In this document: positions 15,295 through 22,844 of the stretch, piece by piece
How positions within the stretch are numbered: position 1 is the stretch's first letter
Layout of the letters: every line of letters starts with the position of its first letter
Assembly (NCBI GenBank): GCA_905373785.1
Contig: CAJPUK010000019.1
Location: forward strand, 1 to 22,844
Source: an uncultured Johnsonella sp.
GTDB taxonomy: Bacteria > Bacillota > Clostridia > Lachnospirales > Lachnospiraceae
Reading direction: 5' to 3'
Length of the DNA stretch: 22,844 nucleotides
Translations under genes and position numbers: made by a program
The notes under the pieces: model-generated
Databases searched by the model: none
What the model was told of the DNA's origin: nothing
The model's input: only the letters and a program-made list of their open reading frames with translations

Positions 15295-16275
15295 TTATCC
15301 TATTAACCCTTTCTTTATACATTCCGCAAGTTCCTTGGCATAGTATGTTATATAAATATCCGCACCGGCTCTGTATGCCGCAACCGCCATCTCGCACATG
15401 ATCCTTTCCTCGTCAAGGTAATTAAGTTTGCTTGCCGCCTTAACCATAGCATACTCTCCGCTTACCGAATAAGTAGCTACAGGAAGATTGGTTGCTTCCT
15501 TTACCCTGTAAAGTACATCAAGATAGGACATAGCCGGTTTTACCATAAGTATATCCGCTCCCTCCGTCACATCCTGTAAGGCTTCCTTTACTCCCTCAAC
15601 CGCATTGTGCACATCCATTTGATAGCTTTTTCTGTCTCCGTAAGCCGGTGCGGAGCCTGCCGCATCTCTAAACGGTCCGTAAAAGGCTGAAGCATACTTG
15701 GTTGAATAACTCATAATAGGAGTATTCTTAAATCCTTCGCCATCCAGTGCCTCTCTTATAGCCTTGATTCTTCCGTCCATCATATCGGAAGGCGCTATCA
15801 TGTCAGCTCCGGCTTTAGCGTGTGATACGGATATCTTAGCCAGACTCGGAAGTGTAGCATCATTATCCACATAAAAATTATCTATAATACCGCAATGTCC
15901 ATGTGAAGTATATTCGCACATACACACATCGGTAATTACATAGACCTCATCTGCATATTTTTCCTTTATTGCCTTTACCGCTTCCTGCACAACTCCATGT
16001 TCATGATATGCAGCAGAGCCTATCTCATCTTTATGTTCAGGTATACCAAAGAGTAGCACCGCTCTTACCCCTACACTTAAAAGTTCATCTATCTTTTCAA
16101 AACACCTGTCCTTACTATATCTGTACTGTCCGGGCATAGAGTTTATCTCTTCTTTAATATTGCTTCCTTCCACTATAAACATAGGATATACAAGTGAAGC
16201 TACATCTATTCTTGTCTCTCTTACCATCCTCCTTATAGTATCTCCACCTCTTATCCTTCTGGCTCTATATAACAT
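15295..16275 (-). CDS. hemB: delta-aminolevulinic acid dehydratase (porphobilinogen synthase)
   Basis: HemB condenses two aminolevulinates to porphobilinogen. It is 326 residues, standard length. It is the zinc type, shown by C118, C120 and C128 in DVCMCEYTSHGHCG. The two Schiff-base lysines are K193 in SYSTKYASAFYGPFRD and K246 in DILMVKPAMSYLD. The ATG at 16275 follows an AGGAGG that is about 13 bases away, a rather long spacer, but no better start is seen. It is 3 bp from cbiK and 30 bp after the sirC-like gene. It is the entry point of the local pathway, and its substrate must come from hemA/hemL elsewhere. Confidence 0.97.
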   Translation of the reverse strand: MLYRARRIRGGDTIRRMVRETRIDVASLVYPMFIVEGSNIKEEINSMPGQYRYSKDRCFEKIDELLSVGVRAVLLFGIPEHKDEIGSAAYHEHGVVQEAVKAIKEKYADEVYVITDVCMCEYTSHGHCGIIDNFYVDNDATLPSLAKISVSHAKAGADMIAPSDMMDGRIKAIREALDGEGFKNTPIMSYSTKYASAFYGPFRDAAGSAPAYGDRKSYQMDVHNAVEGVKEALQDVTEGADILMVKPAMSYLDVLYRVKEATNLPVATYSVSGEYAMVKAASKLNYLDEERIMCEMAVAAYRAGADIYITYYAKELAECIKKGLIG

Positions 16276-16305
16276 TTCTTTGCTTTATCCTCCTAAAACT
16301 GTTAA

Positions 16306-16779
16306 TTACAAACTTCTGGTTTGTGTAGTAAATTTATTTATATACTTTCTTATAATATTTGCTATCCTATGTGTAAGTTTATGATTATTACCAAGACTTG
16401 TAACACTGATCAATAATTCATCTTTGTCAATTATGCTTGGAAAGTAAAAATCACAATTCTCCTTGCAGGAGGCATCATTTACACTGATTCCTTTTTTCCT
16501 TGCAAGTTCCGATACGGCTTTATGCAAATCCTTGTCATCCGTAGCAAGTATCAGATAGTTGATTTTATCAAGGAACTTTTCCTCAAATGCCTGCTCGTAA
16601 AGTCTTAAGCTCTCATTTTGTATAAGCTTGATTTCCGATGAAATATCAGGGGCAATAAGCACTACATTTACATCAAACTTAAGCAAGGTCTTAAGGCGAC
16701 GGCAAGCTATCTTACCACCACCTACTATAAGAAAATATTTTTTTTGTATATTAATGTAAAATGGGAAAAAATCGTACAT
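16306..16779 (-). CDS. sirC: precorrin-2 dehydrogenase (SirC/CysG N-terminal type)
   Basis: This NAD-dependent enzyme oxidises precorrin-2 to sirohydrochlorin. The 157-residue protein has the Rossmann nucleotide loop LIVGGGKIACRRLKTLL (17-33) and the conserved aspartate region VNDASCKENCDFYFPS, with D102 where CysG and Met8p carry their key Asp. It keeps only the dehydrogenase part and lacks the long C-terminal domain of Met8p/CysG. Metal insertion is therefore probably done by CbiK encoded two genes downstream. It begins 6 bp after the HAD gene without a clear ribosome site, which suggests translational coupling to it. Confidence 0.9.
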   Translation of the reverse strand: MYDFFPFYINIQKKYFLIVGGGKIACRRLKTLLKFDVNVVLIAPDISSEIKLIQNESLRLYEQAFEEKFLDKINYLILATDDKDLHKAVSELARKKGISVNDASCKENCDFYFPSIIDKDELLISVTSLGNNHKLTHRIANIIRKYINKFTTQTRSL

Positions 16780-16785
16780 AACAGA

Positions 16786-17586
16786 TTATATAGATAATTT
16801 CTTATTCATTTTTTCTACAAGCTTATCCTGTAACTCCTTGTCAAATCCCTTCTCAAAGAATATATCGGAATAAGTATCCAAAAGCTCTTTCCAAGAGTTC
16901 TCCTCTTCACCTGCTACTATAGGATAAAAATGTATACCGTTCTTGAATGCCGCCTCCATATCTCCGGGAGCGTCTCCCAGCATAAGCATCTTTTCCGGAT
17001 CCCTACCCTCTTTTATCACACCTATGCAGGCTGTCTTACTTCCATCACTTTGTGAAAATATCTGACTTGCTATATCTATGATACCGTTATCAGTCCACTC
17101 GGTCTCTATAGCCTTTCTGTTGGCTGAAGAAACTACCATGATATCGGCTTTTTCATGCAGCTTGTCTATACATTCTTTTACATACTTGAAAGCTGTAGGT
17201 GTGGGAAGAGCCTCAACTATCTCATTGACCCTTCTTGACCATCTCAAGGCTTTCTCAAATATAGGATTGGTAGCCGTGCTGCATACTTTCTCAAGCTCCG
17301 TATTGGAGAACTTATGATTATCCTTAGTCCACTGTACATAGTCGGCTCTTGTGTCTTTTTCAAGATCCATCTCTTCCAAAATCAAAGCTAAACCCTTAAA
17401 CCTGTTTATGCCTCTGGTCTTGGAAAAAAGATTGATTTCTTTCCACTTTTCAAGTCCCTCTTCGGCTCTTTCTTCAGGTACAAAAACCTCTACGAATGCC
17501 TGACCGAAACCCTTTATATGCTTTACTGTCATAGAGTCTATCGCACAACCGTCCGAGTCTATACATACCACATATTCCTTTGCCAT
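16786..17586 (-). CDS. HAD-superfamily phosphatase
   Basis: A 266-residue haloacid-dehalogenase-type hydrolase. Motif I is VVCIDSDGCAIDSM with nucleophile D10 and acid D12, motif II is VVSSAN at 151-156, and motif IV is LGDAPGDMEAAF with D205 and D209 for magnesium. A helical cap lies between residues 20 and 130. Small-molecule phosphatases of this type act on many substrates, and the sequence does not tell which. Between pyridoxamine kinase (9 bp) and sirC (6 bp) it could act on a pyridoxal- or sugar-phosphate, but that is guilt by association. The ATG at 17586 has AGGAGG five bases upstream. Confidence 0.85.
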   Translation of the reverse strand: MAKEYVVCIDSDGCAIDSMTVKHIKGFGQAFVEVFVPEERAEEGLEKWKEINLFSKTRGINRFKGLALILEEMDLEKDTRADYVQWTKDNHKFSNTELEKVCSTATNPIFEKALRWSRRVNEIVEALPTPTAFKYVKECIDKLHEKADIMVVSSANRKAIETEWTDNGIIDIASQIFSQSDGSKTACIGVIKEGRDPEKMLMLGDAPGDMEAAFKNGIHFYPIVAGEEENSWKELLDTYSDIFFEKGFDKELQDKLVEKMNKKLSI

Positions 17587-17595
17587 AAAAACCTC

Positions 17596-18432
17596 CTAAC
17601 TGTATATTCGTTTTATTAAATAAGGTATAGCAAGCTCAAAGTCTACGCCAAACCTTTTATCTAACTTGACATCTGTACTCTTTATTGCAGCCAGCACAAA
17701 GTCCGCCGCAATACTCACAGCTTCATATATACTGAAGCCTCTTACGAAAAGGGCACAAAAACAGGATGCAAAGCAGTCTCCGGTTCCTATATATGATCTG
17801 GTAACTCTTTCATGAAAATAGTACTTTACTTCTTTACTCTGCTTATCATATATGGCAATCCCAAATTCATTTTCATCAAATAAAACTCCCTTTAGCACCA
17901 CATACTTTATAGGCAGTTTATCAAAACCGCTTAACAGATCTTCAATATACTCCTTATCATGCACTTCTTTATATTCCTTGCCTGTCATAAGTGCAGCCTC
18001 GGTAATATTTGGAAGTACTATGTCGGCATATTCACACAGCCTGTACATCTCTTTGACATGCTCCATATCAAAGCCGCTGTACAGCTCTCCGTGATCCGCC
18101 ATGGCAGGGTCTACTATCCTGCTTCCGTTACCGATCAACTTGGAGTTCATAATATCTATAACATATTCTATCTGCTTTTTATTGGCAAGATAGCCCGTAT
18201 ACACTGCCGAAAACTCAACTTTTTCCTTCAGCCAGTGCTTATATATATCTTCTATATCGTCCGTCAAATCCCTGCAAAACGGATCCTCAAAACCCACATG
18301 GGTGGATAACACCGCAGAGGGTAATATAGAAGCCTCCACACCGCAGGCTGATATTACAGGCAGTGCTACAGTAAGTGAGCACCTTCCCACACAGGATATA
18401 TCCTGTATGGTCAATATTCTGGTCTTTTTCAT
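17596..18432 (-). CDS. pyridoxamine/pyridoxal kinase family protein
   Basis: It probably phosphorylates pyridoxal, pyridoxamine or pyridoxine in B6 salvage. It is a 278-residue ribokinase-fold protein. Landmarks are TIQDISCVGRCSL at 8-20, the VYTGYL segment near 78-83, the ATP-side PNITEA at 141-146, and the anion-hole motif GTGDC at 216-220 with catalytic D219. A TTG at 18441 is in frame, but the ATG at 18432 is preferred because AAGGAG stands ten bases before it and only one base before the TTG. Its ribosome site lies inside the last codons of the MGMT-like gene, so the two are coupled. PLP supply has no direct part in the siroheme steps encoded here. Confidence 0.88.
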   Translation of the reverse strand: MKKTRILTIQDISCVGRCSLTVALPVISACGVEASILPSAVLSTHVGFEDPFCRDLTDDIEDIYKHWLKEKVEFSAVYTGYLANKKQIEYVIDIMNSKLIGNGSRIVDPAMADHGELYSGFDMEHVKEMYRLCEYADIVLPNITEAALMTGKEYKEVHDKEYIEDLLSGFDKLPIKYVVLKGVLFDENEFGIAIYDKQSKEVKYYFHERVTRSYIGTGDCFASCFCALFVRGFSIYEAVSIAADFVLAAIKSTDVKLDKRFGVDFELAIPYLIKRIYS

Positions 18433-18437
18433 TTGTG

Positions 18438-18770
18438 TCAATCTCCTTCATCCCAAGGTACTTCTTTTAGAGCGTATAGCGACATATCCACTTTGCCGTC
18501 CTTAAACTTTACACCTTCTTTTTCAAGTAACTCTATTTGCTTATTCAAACCTCCGAAGGCAAAGGCTTTGCTTACCTGACCGTCTTTGGTCACTACCCTG
18601 TGACAGGGTATGGTATCAGGATCGGGGTTTACATGCAGGGCATATCCTACCACTCTTGAAAGCCTCGGTCTTCCAAGCTTTTTTGCTATGTAACCGTAAC
18701 TTGCGACCTTACCTTTGGGTATTTTTTTTACTTCTTCATATATTAAATTAAATGTATTCTTATTTTCCAT
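18438..18770 (-). CDS. MGMT-family alkylated-DNA protein, short form
   Basis: A 110-residue protein equal to the C-terminal DNA-binding domain of O6-methylguanine-DNA methyltransferase, without the N-terminal domain. It has the winged-helix segment GKVASYGYIAKKLGRP, the arginine-finger region SRVVGYAL with R39, and the acceptor motif IPCHRVV with C56. Since the acceptor cysteine is kept, it may be an active alkyltransferase, unlike alkyltransferase-like proteins in which Cys is replaced by Trp. It begins 2 bp after the TtcA-like gene with no visible ribosome site, so translation probably depends on coupling. Its presence in this metabolic operon has no obvious pathway reason. Confidence 0.9.
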   Translation of the reverse strand: MENKNTFNLIYEEVKKIPKGKVASYGYIAKKLGRPRLSRVVGYALHVNPDPDTIPCHRVVTKDGQVSKAFAFGGLNKQIELLEKEGVKFKDGKVDMSLYALKEVPWDEGD

Positions 18771-18772
18771 TT

Positions 18773-19912
18773 TTAATAATTATCTAAAAAATGATGCTCT
18801 CCGTCTGTGTCTTTATAGGCTATAACAGTCTTAAGATTTACATTTTCCACACTTCTGAATATATTCTTTTCTATATAAGGGCTTTTCTTTGACATATACT
18901 TTATAAGTTCCTTGATCTCGGCACGCTTGGAGCCTTGCTCCGTACCTCCGCAAGATGCACAGCTTTCCGTAAGTCTGCAGGCACACTGTATAAAATGCAG
19001 CTTATTATAATTCACCCAATGTTTTATATCATCTTCTCTTATGAGATACATAGGGCGTATCAGCTCCATTCCCTCAAAATTGGTACTTTTTAACTTAGGC
19101 ATCATGGTTTGTATCTGTGCACCGTATATCATCCCCATAAGTATAGTCTCTATTACATCATCAAAGTGATGCCCCAGTGCTATCTTGTTGCAACCAAGCT
19201 CCTTAGCTTTACTGTATAGATGTCCCCTTCTCATTCTTGCACAAAGATAGCAAGGTGATCTGTCCTGCTCCGCAACTATATCAAAAATATCCGAAGAAAA
19301 CACATCAACCGGTATATCAAGCAGCCTTGCATTATCAAGTACGGTTTTGTAATTAAGGTCATTGTAACCCGGATTCATAACCAAAAAAATAAGTTCAAAG
19401 TTCTGCTTTCCATGTTTATAAAGCTCTTGGAAAAGCTTTGCCATAAGCATGGAATCCTTGCCTCCCGATATACATACCGCTATCTTATCGCCATCCTCTA
19501 TAAGTTTATATTCATTTATCGCCTTTGTAAATTTTTTCCAGATATCTTTTCTGAATTTCTTTATAATACTTTGCTCTATTTGCTTATGCTTATCCCTTAC
19601 ACTACCCTCGGCACTGAAATACCTTTCAAGTTTAATTCTAAGATACTCTCTGAAACCGCCGCTCACATTGTAGGTATCGAAGCCCTCATCTCTAAGGCTT
19701 TCTGCCAGTATGGAGCTTTCTCTTCCATAATAACATATCAGATATATAGGTTTGTCCTTAGGCAGCTCCTCTATATGATCGTCTATATCATCCCAAAAAA
19801 TATTAATTGCATTCGGATAAGTATCCTTATCATACTCTTCCTTACGCCTTATATCTATAATAAGCTTTTCTCTTTTATCAGCTTCCAATTCCAAGATACT
19901 TCTATCTAACAT
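18773..19912 (-). CDS. rhodanese - TtcA-like tRNA thiolation fusion protein
   Basis: A 379-residue fusion. Residues about 1-95 are a rhodanese domain with the persulfide-forming C60 in the active loop CYYGRES. Residues about 110-379 are a PP-loop ATPase of the TtcA group with SGGKDS at 149-154. It has CxxC at C221/C224 and further cysteines C310, C312, C318 and C321. TtcA uses a CxxC pair plus a distal Cys to hold a 4Fe-4S cluster for 2-thiocytidine formation in tRNA. The fused rhodanese would supply the sulfur (inference). I start at the ATG at 19912 because AAGGA is five bases upstream. An ATG at 19930 has no ribosome site. It is the first gene of the packed operon running to 12053. Confidence 0.85.
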   Translation of the reverse strand: MLDRSILELEADKREKLIIDIRRKEEYDKDTYPNAINIFWDDIDDHIEELPKDKPIYLICYYGRESSILAESLRDEGFDTYNVSGGFREYLRIKLERYFSAEGSVRDKHKQIEQSIIKKFRKDIWKKFTKAINEYKLIEDGDKIAVCISGGKDSMLMAKLFQELYKHGKQNFELIFLVMNPGYNDLNYKTVLDNARLLDIPVDVFSSDIFDIVAEQDRSPCYLCARMRRGHLYSKAKELGCNKIALGHHFDDVIETILMGMIYGAQIQTMMPKLKSTNFEGMELIRPMYLIREDDIKHWVNYNKLHFIQCACRLTESCASCGGTEQGSKRAEIKELIKYMSKKSPYIEKNIFRSVENVNLKTVIAYKDTDGEHHFLDNY

Positions 19913-19940
19913 ATATTTCCTTCTGAACATAATAACTTTT

Positions 19941-19957
19941 CGGCAATAAAAATGCCG
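19941..19957 (-). other. small hairpin in the leader of the TtcA-like operon
   Basis: CGGCA and TGCCG form a 5-bp stem with a 7-nt A/T loop, about 30 bp before the chosen start. It is too short and poorly placed for a terminator. It may affect translation or mRNA stability. I found no convincing promoter in the 180 bp before this operon. Confidence 0.3.
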
Positions 19958-20023
19958 TCTATAACTTTATCATGTTTACAGCAATTATTCTAGGCTTTTT
20001 TTATGTTAAAATTTACACTAAAT

Positions 20024-20089
20024 AAGCTGTTAGAAGACAGGATACATAAAGACAGCTTAAGCCTTTAAATACTTATCTTTTAACAGCTT
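20024..20089 (-). repeat. alternative hairpins downstream of spoVG
   Basis: On the minus strand AAGCTGTTA (20081-20089) can pair perfectly with TAACAGCTT (20024-20032). A second AAGCTGT (20052-20058) between them could pair with the same partner. The two hairpins exclude each other. The segment starts about 20 bp after the spoVG stop. The T-rich tail is weak, so it may be an inefficient terminator or a regulatory leader for the next operon. Confidence 0.4.
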
Positions 20090-20109
20090 TTTAGTTAATC
20101 TGTGAGCCT

Positions 20110-20376
20110 TTAGCCCTTATCAAGAAACAGCTCATCATACTTTTCCAATATAATCTGCTTAATATATTCTCTAGTCGATGTTTTTATAGGATGAGCTACA
20201 TCCTTATACTCTCCGTCAGATGCTAGTCTTGACGGCATGGCTATAAACAAGCCCTTTTCTCCGGATAAGATCTTAATGTCATGTACTACGAATTCGTCAT
20301 CTATAGTGATGGATACGATAGCCTTCATCCTATCACTCCTATCTAACTTCCTCACTCTGACATCTGTAATCTGCAT
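20110..20376 (-). CDS. spoVG: septation regulator / RNA-binding protein SpoVG
   Basis: SpoVG affects asymmetric septation during sporulation in Bacillus and binds nucleic acids in several Gram-positives. In non-sporulating species it influences surface and virulence functions. The 88-residue protein has the family pattern: MQITDVRVRKL, then the KAIVSITIDDEFVVHDIKI strand pair, GLFIAMPSR, and DVAHPI. It keeps the conserved basic C-terminal helix region and is normal length. The ATG follows AAGGAGG. It starts 25 bp after glgD on the same strand and may be cotranscribed with the glycogen genes. Presence of spoVG alone does not show that the organism sporulates. Confidence 0.96.
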   Translation of the reverse strand: MQITDVRVRKLDRSDRMKAIVSITIDDEFVVHDIKILSGEKGLFIAMPSRLASDGEYKDVAHPIKTSTREYIKQIILEKYDELFLDKG

Positions 20377-20401
20377 GTACAGTTCCTCCTTAAATTATAT
20401 A

Positions 20402-21526
20402 TTATAAAGTATATCTTTCGTTTTTCTCTATAACTATCTTTATACTTTCCGGAGTCCCTTCATGATGTGTATTGGCTTTTATGGTATCCCTGCTCTCAAC
20501 TATACAATTTTCTATAACACAGTTATCACCTATGTATACATCGTTTAATATTACAGAATTTTTTATAGAACAGTTATTACCCACATATACTTTTTTAAAT
20601 AATACCGAATTTTCCACATAACCGTTAATAATACAACCGCTTGAAACAAGTGCATTCTTAACCTCTGCACCCGGATTATACTTGGCAGGTGGCAAATCGT
20701 CAATCTTTGAATAAATCGCAGAACCGCTTCTGTAAAAGAAATCTCTTACATCCTTCTTCAAAAAATCCATATTAGTTCTATAGTAGGAATTTACAGAGGC
20801 TATGTTGCTCCAGTAGCTTTCCAACTTGTAAGCATATATCCTCTTGATATTTTTATATCTTATAAGTATATCCGTTACAAAGTCATATCTGTCTTCTTCA
20901 GCACATTTTTCTATAAGCTCTATAAGCTGCCTCCTTCTTATAACATATATACCGCAGGAAATATTATTTGATTGTGCAAGCATAGGCTTTTCTTCAAAAT
21001 CGGACACTCTTCCGTCATCATCTATCCTAAGCACACCAAATCTTCTTATATCGTCATCCTCCTCATTCATACGCTTGGAGACTATGGTGATATCCGCTTT
21101 CTTTTCTATATGATACTCCAATACCTTGTTATAATCAAGCTTATATACTCCATCTCCTGCACATATTATAACATAAGGTTCATGTAAACTCTTCAAAAAG
21201 TTTATATTCTGGTATAATGCATCTGCCGTTCCCCTGTACCAGTCGGAGTTTTCAGCAGTAATTGTAGGGGTAAATACATACAGTCCGCCCTGTTTTCTAC
21301 CGAAATCCCACCATTTTGAAGAACTCAGATGTTCATTCAGAGAGCGTGAATTATATTGGGTAAATACCACTACTTTTTTGATCCCCGAATTACTCATGTT
21401 ACTAAGCGGAAAATCTATACTTCTGAAACTTCCGCCTACAGGCATGGCGGATATCGCCCTTTTACTTGATAATTCCTTCATACGTTTGGAATTACCGCCG
21501 GCCAAAATAATACCTATCGCTCTCAT
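20402..21526 (-). CDS. glgD: glucose-1-phosphate adenylyltransferase, GlgD regulatory-type subunit
   Basis: GlgD is the second subunit of Firmicute ADP-glucose pyrophosphorylase and modulates GlgC in a heterotetramer. The 374-residue protein has an N-terminal nucleotidyltransferase domain and a C-terminal left-handed beta-helix region (hexapeptide-like repeats such as VYVGNNCSIKNSVIL). The nucleotide loop is degenerate: ILAGGNSKRMKEL replaces the GGxGxRL seen in GlgC, as expected for a subunit with little activity of its own. DFEEKP, corresponding to the sugar-phosphate-binding lysine region, is retained. It overlaps glgC by 4 bp (ATGA), so the subunits are probably made in equal amounts. Confidence 0.94.
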   Translation of the reverse strand: MRAIGIILAGGNSKRMKELSSKRAISAMPVGGSFRSIDFPLSNMSNSGIKKVVVFTQYNSRSLNEHLSSSKWWDFGRKQGGLYVFTPTITAENSDWYRGTADALYQNINFLKSLHEPYVIICAGDGVYKLDYNKVLEYHIEKKADITIVSKRMNEEDDDIRRFGVLRIDDDGRVSDFEEKPMLAQSNNISCGIYVIRRRQLIELIEKCAEEDRYDFVTDILIRYKNIKRIYAYKLESYWSNIASVNSYYRTNMDFLKKDVRDFFYRSGSAIYSKIDDLPPAKYNPGAEVKNALVSSGCIINGYVENSVLFKKVYVGNNCSIKNSVILNDVYIGDNCVIENCIVESRDTIKANTHHEGTPESIKIVIEKNERYTL

Positions 21527-22797
21527 CTTATTCCACCTGCCTTTACTATATAATCTCCGCTTGCCAATACAGCATTTTCATAGTCCTCTATAACGGTTTT
21601 TCCCATAATAGCCGTATTCTTACCTATGGTTACGCCCCTTGGTATAATACTTTTCTCACCTATAGTAACTATATCCGAGTTATACACTTTTTTATCATAC
21701 TTGCTTTCAGCATACTCACCCTCACCTATAAGGCAATTATCGCCTATTTCCACATATTCGGCTATTATAGACTTGTGTATCTTGGTATTCCTTCCTATAT
21801 GTGTACCTTGCATAATTATCGAATCTCTGACTTCCGCCCCCTCTTCTATAACCACTCCGGCACCGATTACGGAATTAACTACCGTACCGTAGACTTCTAC
21901 TCCTTCGCCTATAATACTTCTGCTGATATAAGACTTATCCGATATGTACTGAGGCGTTATAATTTCACTCTTTGTAAATATTTTCCAATATTCCTCATAT
22001 AGATTAAACTCCGGAATTATATCTATAAGCTCCATATTGGCTTCCCAATATGACTCCAAGGTTCCTACATCCTTCCAATATCCGCTGTATTCATAAGCAA
22101 ATACCCTCTCTCCCTTTGAATGTATATAGGGAATTATATGCTTACCGAAATCACAGCCCGGCTCTTCTTTAAGGTATATCAAAGCCTCTCTTAATGCTTT
22201 CCATGTAAATATGTATATACCCATAGATACCAGATTGCTTCTCGGGTTTGCAGGTTTTTCCTCGAATTCCATTATCCTGTTCTTATCATCAGCTATAAGA
22301 ACTCCGAATCTGCTCGCCTCTTCTATAGGCACTGTCATAGCCGCTATACTTGCATCGGCATTATTAGCCTTGTGGTAATCAAGCATAATCTCATAATCCA
22401 TCTTGTATATATGATCTCCCGAAAGTATAAGTACATACTCCGGATTATAAGACTCCATATATTCAAGATTTTGGAATATGGCATTCGCCGTGCCTGTATA
22501 CCAATCACTTCCCTTAGAATTTTCATAAGGCGGTAAGATAGTAACTCCACCGACATTGCGATCCAAATCCCATGGTATACCTATACCTATATGAGCATTA
22601 AGTCTAAGCGGTTGATACTGTGTCAGAACACCCACCGTATCTACCCCTGAGTTTATGCAGTTGCTCAAAGGAAAGTCAATAATTCTGTACTTGCCGCCAA
22701 ATGAAACCGCCGGTTTCGCTACTTTTTGAGTAAGTACTCCTAATCTGCTTCCTTGACCACCTGCCAACAGCATTGCGATCATCTCTTTTTTTATCAT
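21523..22797 (-). CDS. glgC: glucose-1-phosphate adenylyltransferase, catalytic subunit
   Basis: GlgC makes ADP-glucose from ATP and glucose-1-phosphate, the committed step of bacterial glycogen synthesis. It is 424 residues. The intact nucleotide loop is LLAGGQGSRLGVLT near 10-23, followed by KPAVSFGGKYRIIDFPLSN, the LSGDHIYKMDY metal site, and the G1P-binding EFEEKP. The C-terminal part is a beta-helix with repeated hexapeptides. The ATG at 22797 has GAGG about seven bases upstream, better than an internal ATG six codons later. It is the first visible gene of glgC-glgD(-spoVG). Only 47 bp upstream remain in the window, and no clear promoter is seen there. Confidence 0.96.
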   Translation of the reverse strand: MIKKEMIAMLLAGGQGSRLGVLTQKVAKPAVSFGGKYRIIDFPLSNCINSGVDTVGVLTQYQPLRLNAHIGIGIPWDLDRNVGGVTILPPYENSKGSDWYTGTANAIFQNLEYMESYNPEYVLILSGDHIYKMDYEIMLDYHKANNADASIAAMTVPIEEASRFGVLIADDKNRIMEFEEKPANPRSNLVSMGIYIFTWKALREALIYLKEEPGCDFGKHIIPYIHSKGERVFAYEYSGYWKDVGTLESYWEANMELIDIIPEFNLYEEYWKIFTKSEIITPQYISDKSYISRSIIGEGVEVYGTVVNSVIGAGVVIEEGAEVRDSIIMQGTHIGRNTKIHKSIIAEYVEIGDNCLIGEGEYAESKYDKKVYNSDIVTIGEKSIIPRGVTIGKNTAIMGKTVIEDYENAVLASGDYIVKAGGIR

Positions 22798-22844
22798 CTT
22801 GCCACCTCACAGTCTATACCTTATATTACTGTTTAACTTAAGTT

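Noticed and set aside
18773..19930. Earlier start for the TtcA-like protein at 19930
   Set aside because: No ribosome site before it, while the ATG at 19912 has AAGGA five bases upstream.
1..22844. CRISPR arrays, tRNA or rRNA genes, insertion sequences, LXG toxin or type VII secretion genes
   Set aside because: None seen on reading. No regularly spaced repeats, no tRNA-like CCA-ended folds, no transposase motifs and no LXG-type N-terminal domain were recognised.

Overview
The window looks like the chromosome of a low-GC, spore-lineage Firmicute, most probably a Lachnospiraceae member. The evidence is an A+T-rich sequence, strong AGGAGG-type ribosome binding sites, a tryptophan T-box leader, spoVG, a paired glgC/glgD, and a cobA-hemD fusion. 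The accessory genes resemble families common in oral streptococci (DUF1310-like, TipC-like), which makes an oral Lachnospiraceae such as Lachnoanaerobaculum a reasonable guess, but genus is inference. Almost every gene is on the minus strand, so transcription runs right to left. Only three accessory genes around 9.5-11.7 kb are on the plus strand.

Region 1 (1-6617, minus) is the tryptophan operon, transcribed from a good sigma-A-type promoter (6589-6617) through a T-box leader with a UGG specifier: trpE-trpG-trpD-trpC-trpF-trpB, with trpB cut at its very end by the window edge. The usual tight packing (1-8 bp overlaps) is broken twice. A 380-bp gap between trpG and trpD holds hairpins and a plausible internal promoter. 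A 156-bp gap between trpD and trpC is made of two decayed tandem copies of the 3' end of trpD.

Region 2 (about 6848-11662) is an accessory block between two biosynthetic operons. On the minus strand are a 17-cysteine DUF5714-like protein, an unknown 107-residue protein, an SF0329-like protein, and a lipoprotein that appears to be frameshifted. On the plus strand are two paralogous membrane-anchored DUF1310-like proteins, a decayed gene, and a TipC-like protein resembling immunity factors for type VII-secreted LXG toxins. No intact toxin is visible, so this may be an orphan immunity collection with remnants. The convergent junction (11663-12052) contains a long imperfect inverted repeat.

Region 3 (12053-19912, minus) is one tightly packed set of genes, probably one operon: a rhodanese-TtcA-like tRNA thiolation enzyme, a short MGMT-family alkyltransferase-like protein, pyridoxamine kinase, a HAD phosphatase, then a route from aminolevulinate to metallated sirohydrochlorin (sirC-like dehydrogenase, hemB, cbiK, hemC, cobA-hemD). 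The genes supply HemB, HemC, HemD, CobA, a precorrin-2 dehydrogenase and a chelatase, but not the enzymes that make aminolevulinate. No other cobalamin genes are in view.

Region 4 (20110-22797, minus) carries glgC-glgD (ADP-glucose pyrophosphorylase catalytic and regulatory-type subunits for glycogen) overlapping by 4 bp, followed 25 bp later by spoVG.
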